A stretch of 64,000 nucleotides of DNA from positions 62,001 to 126,000 of the forward strand of contig NZ_SUUH01000006.1 in NCBI RefSeq assembly GCF_015062615.1, in the 5' to 3' direction. Of this stretch, positions 61,389-64,000 are shown in pieces; the first letter of the stretch is position 1; each line of letters opens with the position of its first letter. Source of the DNA: Denitrobacterium detoxificans (GTDB lineage Bacteria; Actinomycetota; Coriobacteriia; Coriobacteriales; Eggerthellaceae). The notes beneath the pieces were generated by a model. That model was not told the DNA's origin. It saw nothing but the letters and a program-made list of their open reading frames with translations, and did no database searches. A program made the translations under genes and the position numbers.

Positions 61389-62153
61389 ATGACGCAGCCA
61401 CTGCTAAGCATTTCCGGCTTGCATGCCGGTACCGAAGACAAGACCATCCTGCATGACATCAACCTTGCGTTGAACGCAGGCGAAACCCATGTGCTCATGG
61501 GGCCGAATGGCGCGGGCAAATCCACGCTGGGCCATGTGATCATGGGCAATCCCGCCTACCAGGTAACGGAAGGCTCCATCGTGTTCGATGGGCAGGACAT
61601 TACCAACGAGCCCGCCGACAAGCGCTCGCTCGCGGGCATCTTCCTGAGCTTCCAGGCTCCCGTCGAGGTGCCGGGCGTGCCGCTGCATTCGTTTTTGCGC
61701 GCCATCACGCGTAAGCGTCCCGAACTGAAGATGACCGCACGTCAGTTCCGCGACCGCATCGACGAGATCGCGGAGCAGCTCGACATGGACAGCTCGTTCC
61801 TTACGCGCGAGCTGAACGTTGGGTTTTCCGGCGGCGAGAAGAAGAAGCTCGAGATGCTGCAGCTTCTGCTTCTGAAGCCGAAGCTGGCCATCCTCGACGA
61901 GACCGATTCGGGTCTGGACGTGGATGCCCTGGCCGTTGTGAGCCGCGGCATCGAAGCGTATCGCGAAACGTGTAATGGCGCCCTGCTCGTGGTGACGCAT
62001 AACGCGCGTATTCTCGAGCGCCTTACGGTCGACCACACGCACGTTATGGCGCGCGGCCGTCTGGTTGCGGAAGGTGGCGCCGAACTCATTGGAAAGATCG
62101 ACCGCGACGGCTTCGAGCAGTTCGCTCGCGTTGAAGAGGCGGTGTGTGCCTAA
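61389..62153 (+). CDS. sufC: Fe-S assembly ATPase SufC
   Basis: The 254-residue ATPase matches SufC: Walker A GPNGAGKSTLGHVIMG, then GIFLSFQAPVEVPGV (SufC-specific Q-loop), signature FSGGEKKKLEMLQ, Walker B LAILDETDSGLD, and VVTHNARI. It powers the SufBCD scaffold that builds Fe-S clusters. GCGAGGAGAAC precedes the ATG. sufB follows with a one-base overlap (TAATG). Confidence 0.96.
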   Translation: MTQPLLSISGLHAGTEDKTILHDINLALNAGETHVLMGPNGAGKSTLGHVIMGNPAYQVTEGSIVFDGQDITNEPADKRSLAGIFLSFQAPVEVPGVPLHSFLRAITRKRPELKMTARQFRDRIDEIAEQLDMDSSFLTRELNVGFSGGEKKKLEMLQLLLLKPKLAILDETDSGLDVDALAVVSRGIEAYRETCNGALLVVTHNARILERLTVDHTHVMARGRLVAEGGAELIGKIDRDGFEQFARVEEAVCA

Positions 62154-63577
62154 TGACCGAACTGGTGAAGGAGCGTACCTACGTCGCCGACGTAGATCGC
62201 TCGATGTACGACTTCGTCTTCTCGGAAGAGGGGTACGAACGCTACGAGGACGGGCTGACGCCCGAAATCGTGCGCGCCATTAGCGCGAAGAAGGACGAGC
62301 CCGACTGGATGCTCAAGATGCGCCTCGATGCGCTTCAGACGTATCACGCCAAGGATATGGCTTCCAACTGGGGCCCCAGCATTGCCGGCCTCGACCTGGA
62401 TCACATTTCTACGTACGTGAACCCGCGTGCGAAGCAGTCGAAGAGTTGGGATGACGTACCCGAGGAGATCAAGGATACGTTCGAGCGCCTGGGTATTCCC
62501 GAAGCCGAGCGCAAGAGCCTGGCGGGCGTGGGCGCCCAGTACGATTCCGAAATCGTGTATCACAACATGCGCGAGGACGTGGCGAAGCAGGGCGTCGTGT
62601 ACACCACCGTGGAAGATGCGCTGCATGATCCCGAGCTCGAGCCCATCGTGCGCGAGCACTTCGGCAAGCTCATTCCCCCGGGTGACCACAAGTTCGCGGC
62701 CCTGCATTACGCCGTGTGGTCGGGCGGTTCGTTCGTGTACGTTCCCAAGGGCGTAACCGTTCCCTATCCGCTGCAGAGTTACTTCCGCCTGAACGCGGAA
62801 GGTGCCGGTCAGTTTGAACACACCCTGATCGTGGTCGATGAAGGCGCCGACTTGCACTTCATCGAGGGCTGCTCGGCCCCGAAGTACTACGAGGCCAACC
62901 TGCATGCCGGTGCGGTGGAGCTGTTCGTGAAGGATGGCGCGCGCCTGCGCTATTCCACCATCGAGAACTGGTCGAAGAACATGTACAACCTGAACACGAA
63001 GCGCGCCACGGTGGGCAAGGATGCCACCATGGAATGGGTTTCGGGTTCGTTCGGCAGCCACGTAAGCTATCTGTATCCCACCACCATCCTGCAGGGCGAG
63101 CGCTCGAACTGCGAGTTCACGGGCATTACCTTTGCAGGCGCCACGCAGGATCTGGACACGGGCTGCAAGGTGGTGCTGAATGGCGCCGACACCACGGCAA
63201 GCGTCGATACGAAGTCCATCTCCAAGGATGGCGGCGTGAACACGTTCCGCAGCTCGGTCATCGTGGGGCGCCGCGCGAGCAACGCGCGCGCAACGGTAAG
63301 CTGCCAGTCGCTCATGCTCGACGACATCTCCCGTTCCGACACCATTCCCGCCATGGACGTGCGCAATGCCACGGCTAGCGTGGGACATGAGGCCACCATT
63401 GGCCGCATTTCCGACGAGACGGTGCTCTATCTCATGAGCCGCGGCATCCCCGAGGGCGAAGCCCGCGCCATGGCGGTCAGTGGATTCGCCAATCCCGTTT
63501 CCAAAGAGCTTCCGCTGGAATACGCCGTGGAAATGAACAACCTTGTCAAACTCGAAATGGAAGGGGCGATTGGGTAA
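62153..63577 (+). CDS. sufB: Fe-S assembly scaffold SufB
   Basis: The 474-residue protein matches SufB throughout: SGGSFVYVPKGVTVPYPLQSYFR, GCSAPKYYEANLHAGAVELFV, AGATQDLDTGCKVVLNGADTTASVDTKSIS in beta-helix repeats, and the C-terminal ISDETVLYLMSRGIPEGEARAMAVSGF. It carries the nascent cluster within SufBC2D. I start at the ATG at 62153, which overlaps the sufC stop; the TTG at 62144 is less likely. The order C-B-D is retained. Confidence 0.96.
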   Translation: MTELVKERTYVADVDRSMYDFVFSEEGYERYEDGLTPEIVRAISAKKDEPDWMLKMRLDALQTYHAKDMASNWGPSIAGLDLDHISTYVNPRAKQSKSWDDVPEEIKDTFERLGIPEAERKSLAGVGAQYDSEIVYHNMREDVAKQGVVYTTVEDALHDPELEPIVREHFGKLIPPGDHKFAALHYAVWSGGSFVYVPKGVTVPYPLQSYFRLNAEGAGQFEHTLIVVDEGADLHFIEGCSAPKYYEANLHAGAVELFVKDGARLRYSTIENWSKNMYNLNTKRATVGKDATMEWVSGSFGSHVSYLYPTTILQGERSNCEFTGITFAGATQDLDTGCKVVLNGADTTASVDTKSISKDGGVNTFRSSVIVGRRASNARATVSCQSLMLDDISRSDTIPAMDVRNATASVGHEATIGRISDETVLYLMSRGIPEGEARAMAVSGFANPVSKELPLEYAVEMNNLVKLEMEGAIG

Positions 63578-64000
63578 TGAGCGAGCAGACGCAAGAGCCA
63601 ACCATTACGCTCGACCGCGTAAACACCCCTCCCGCGCAGACGTGGAACTACCTGCGCGCCAATGACATTTCCCTTACCGTGCCGAACCGCCCGCGTCAGG
63701 GAACGACGCGCGCGGACCTGCCGCGCCTGTTCGGTAGCGTGGAATGTGGCATGGGCCAAGCGGTTACCCAGTGGGTCGAATCCCAGGCTGGCGACGCCCT
63801 GTACTGGGAAGTGCGTTCGGGCGAAGATGCCGAACCCATCGTCATCGACGTCGATGCGGTGAAGGGCGACATCGTCGACGCGGGCGTTATCGTGCGTGCA
63901 GGCGCCCAGGCAAACATTCTCATTCATCATCATGGCAGCACGCCCATCGGCGGTACGAGTGCCGTGCTGCTGCGCGTGATTGCCGAGCGTGGCTCTCAGG
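63577..64000 (+). CDS. sufD: Fe-S assembly protein SufD, N-terminal part (cut by window edge)
   Basis: 141 residues are visible. The start at 63577 overlaps the sufB stop (TAATGA). The segment TPPAQTWNYLRANDISLTVP and VIVRAGAQANILIHHHGSTP fit the N-terminal helices and first beta-helix turns of SufD. The rest lies beyond the window, and a SufS desulfurase and SufU would be expected next. Confidence 0.9.
   Translation, partial: MSEQTQEPTITLDRVNTPPAQTWNYLRANDISLTVPNRPRQGTTRADLPRLFGSVECGMGQAVTQWVESQAGDALYWEVRSGEDAEPIVIDVDAVKGDIVDAGVIVRAGAQANILIHHHGSTPIGGTSAVLLRVIAERGSQ

Overview
The window looks like a chromosome segment of an anaerobic, fairly high-GC member of the Coriobacteriia, most likely family Eggerthellaceae. 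I infer this from several things seen together. There are three molybdopterin oxidoreductase operons and two Tat-exported flavin reductases without their own heme domain. A LuxR regulator with a multi-membrane-segment sensor half is present, as are an NrfHA ammonifying nitrite reductase, hybrid cluster protein and a SufCBD operon. A Denitrobacterium- or Slackia-like genus would fit, but the genus is a guess. All genes appear chromosomal; I see no phage, IS element or CRISPR array.

Layout. 1-6.4 kb: a truncated Asp/Glu racemase-family gene and a MocR regulator, divergent from a DmsABC-type operon with its TorD chaperone. 6.6-14.9 kb: a DUF364-type protein, an EamA permease, a MerR regulator, a Tat flavin reductase, and a FecBCD-type ABC importer with a methyltransferase. 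14.9-22.3 kb: nitrogen-oxide block with nrfHA, a second MocR regulator whose PLP lysine is replaced by Asn, hcp with a frameshifted tail, and an MFS permease flanked by six REP-like palindromes. 22.4-29.5 kb: tRNA-Gly(GCC), an acetyltransferase, two small membrane proteins, an ATP-grasp protein, and a LysR regulator divergent from a second flavin reductase. 29.5-45.3 kb: a second molybdoenzyme operon with NrfD and TorD, divergent from a TetR gene. It is followed by idi, a CmpB-like membrane protein, an HD protein, a membrane LuxR regulator divergent from dmsABC with an extra DmsC, and an EamA permease with a His-rich tail.

45.4-64 kb is a sulfur block: methyltransferase-mccB-mccA (reverse transsulfuration), cysK, a methionine ABC importer, a fused glutamate-cysteine ligase/class I amidotransferase, a Tat-exported sulfonate-type ABC importer, and sufCBD (running off the end). 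The upstream regions of five of these units carry variants of one dyad, CCTAG-N7-CTAGGAAT. It lies at or just downstream of recognisable promoters in three of them. I read this as a shared cysteine/Fe-S regulon, probably under an Rrf2-family (CymR/IscR-like) repressor encoded elsewhere.

The genes fit together as an anaerobic respiratory lifestyle. Many terminal reductases (DMSO-type, unknown substrates, nitrite) are each paired with a dedicated regulator of a different family, and the cell supplies iron, heme, molybdoenzyme chaperones, cysteine and Fe-S clusters for them. The items I would look at first are the shared sulfur operator, the GshA-amidotransferase fusion, a switch-like structured leader upstream of the methionine importer, and the PLP-lysine-less MocR next to nrfHA.
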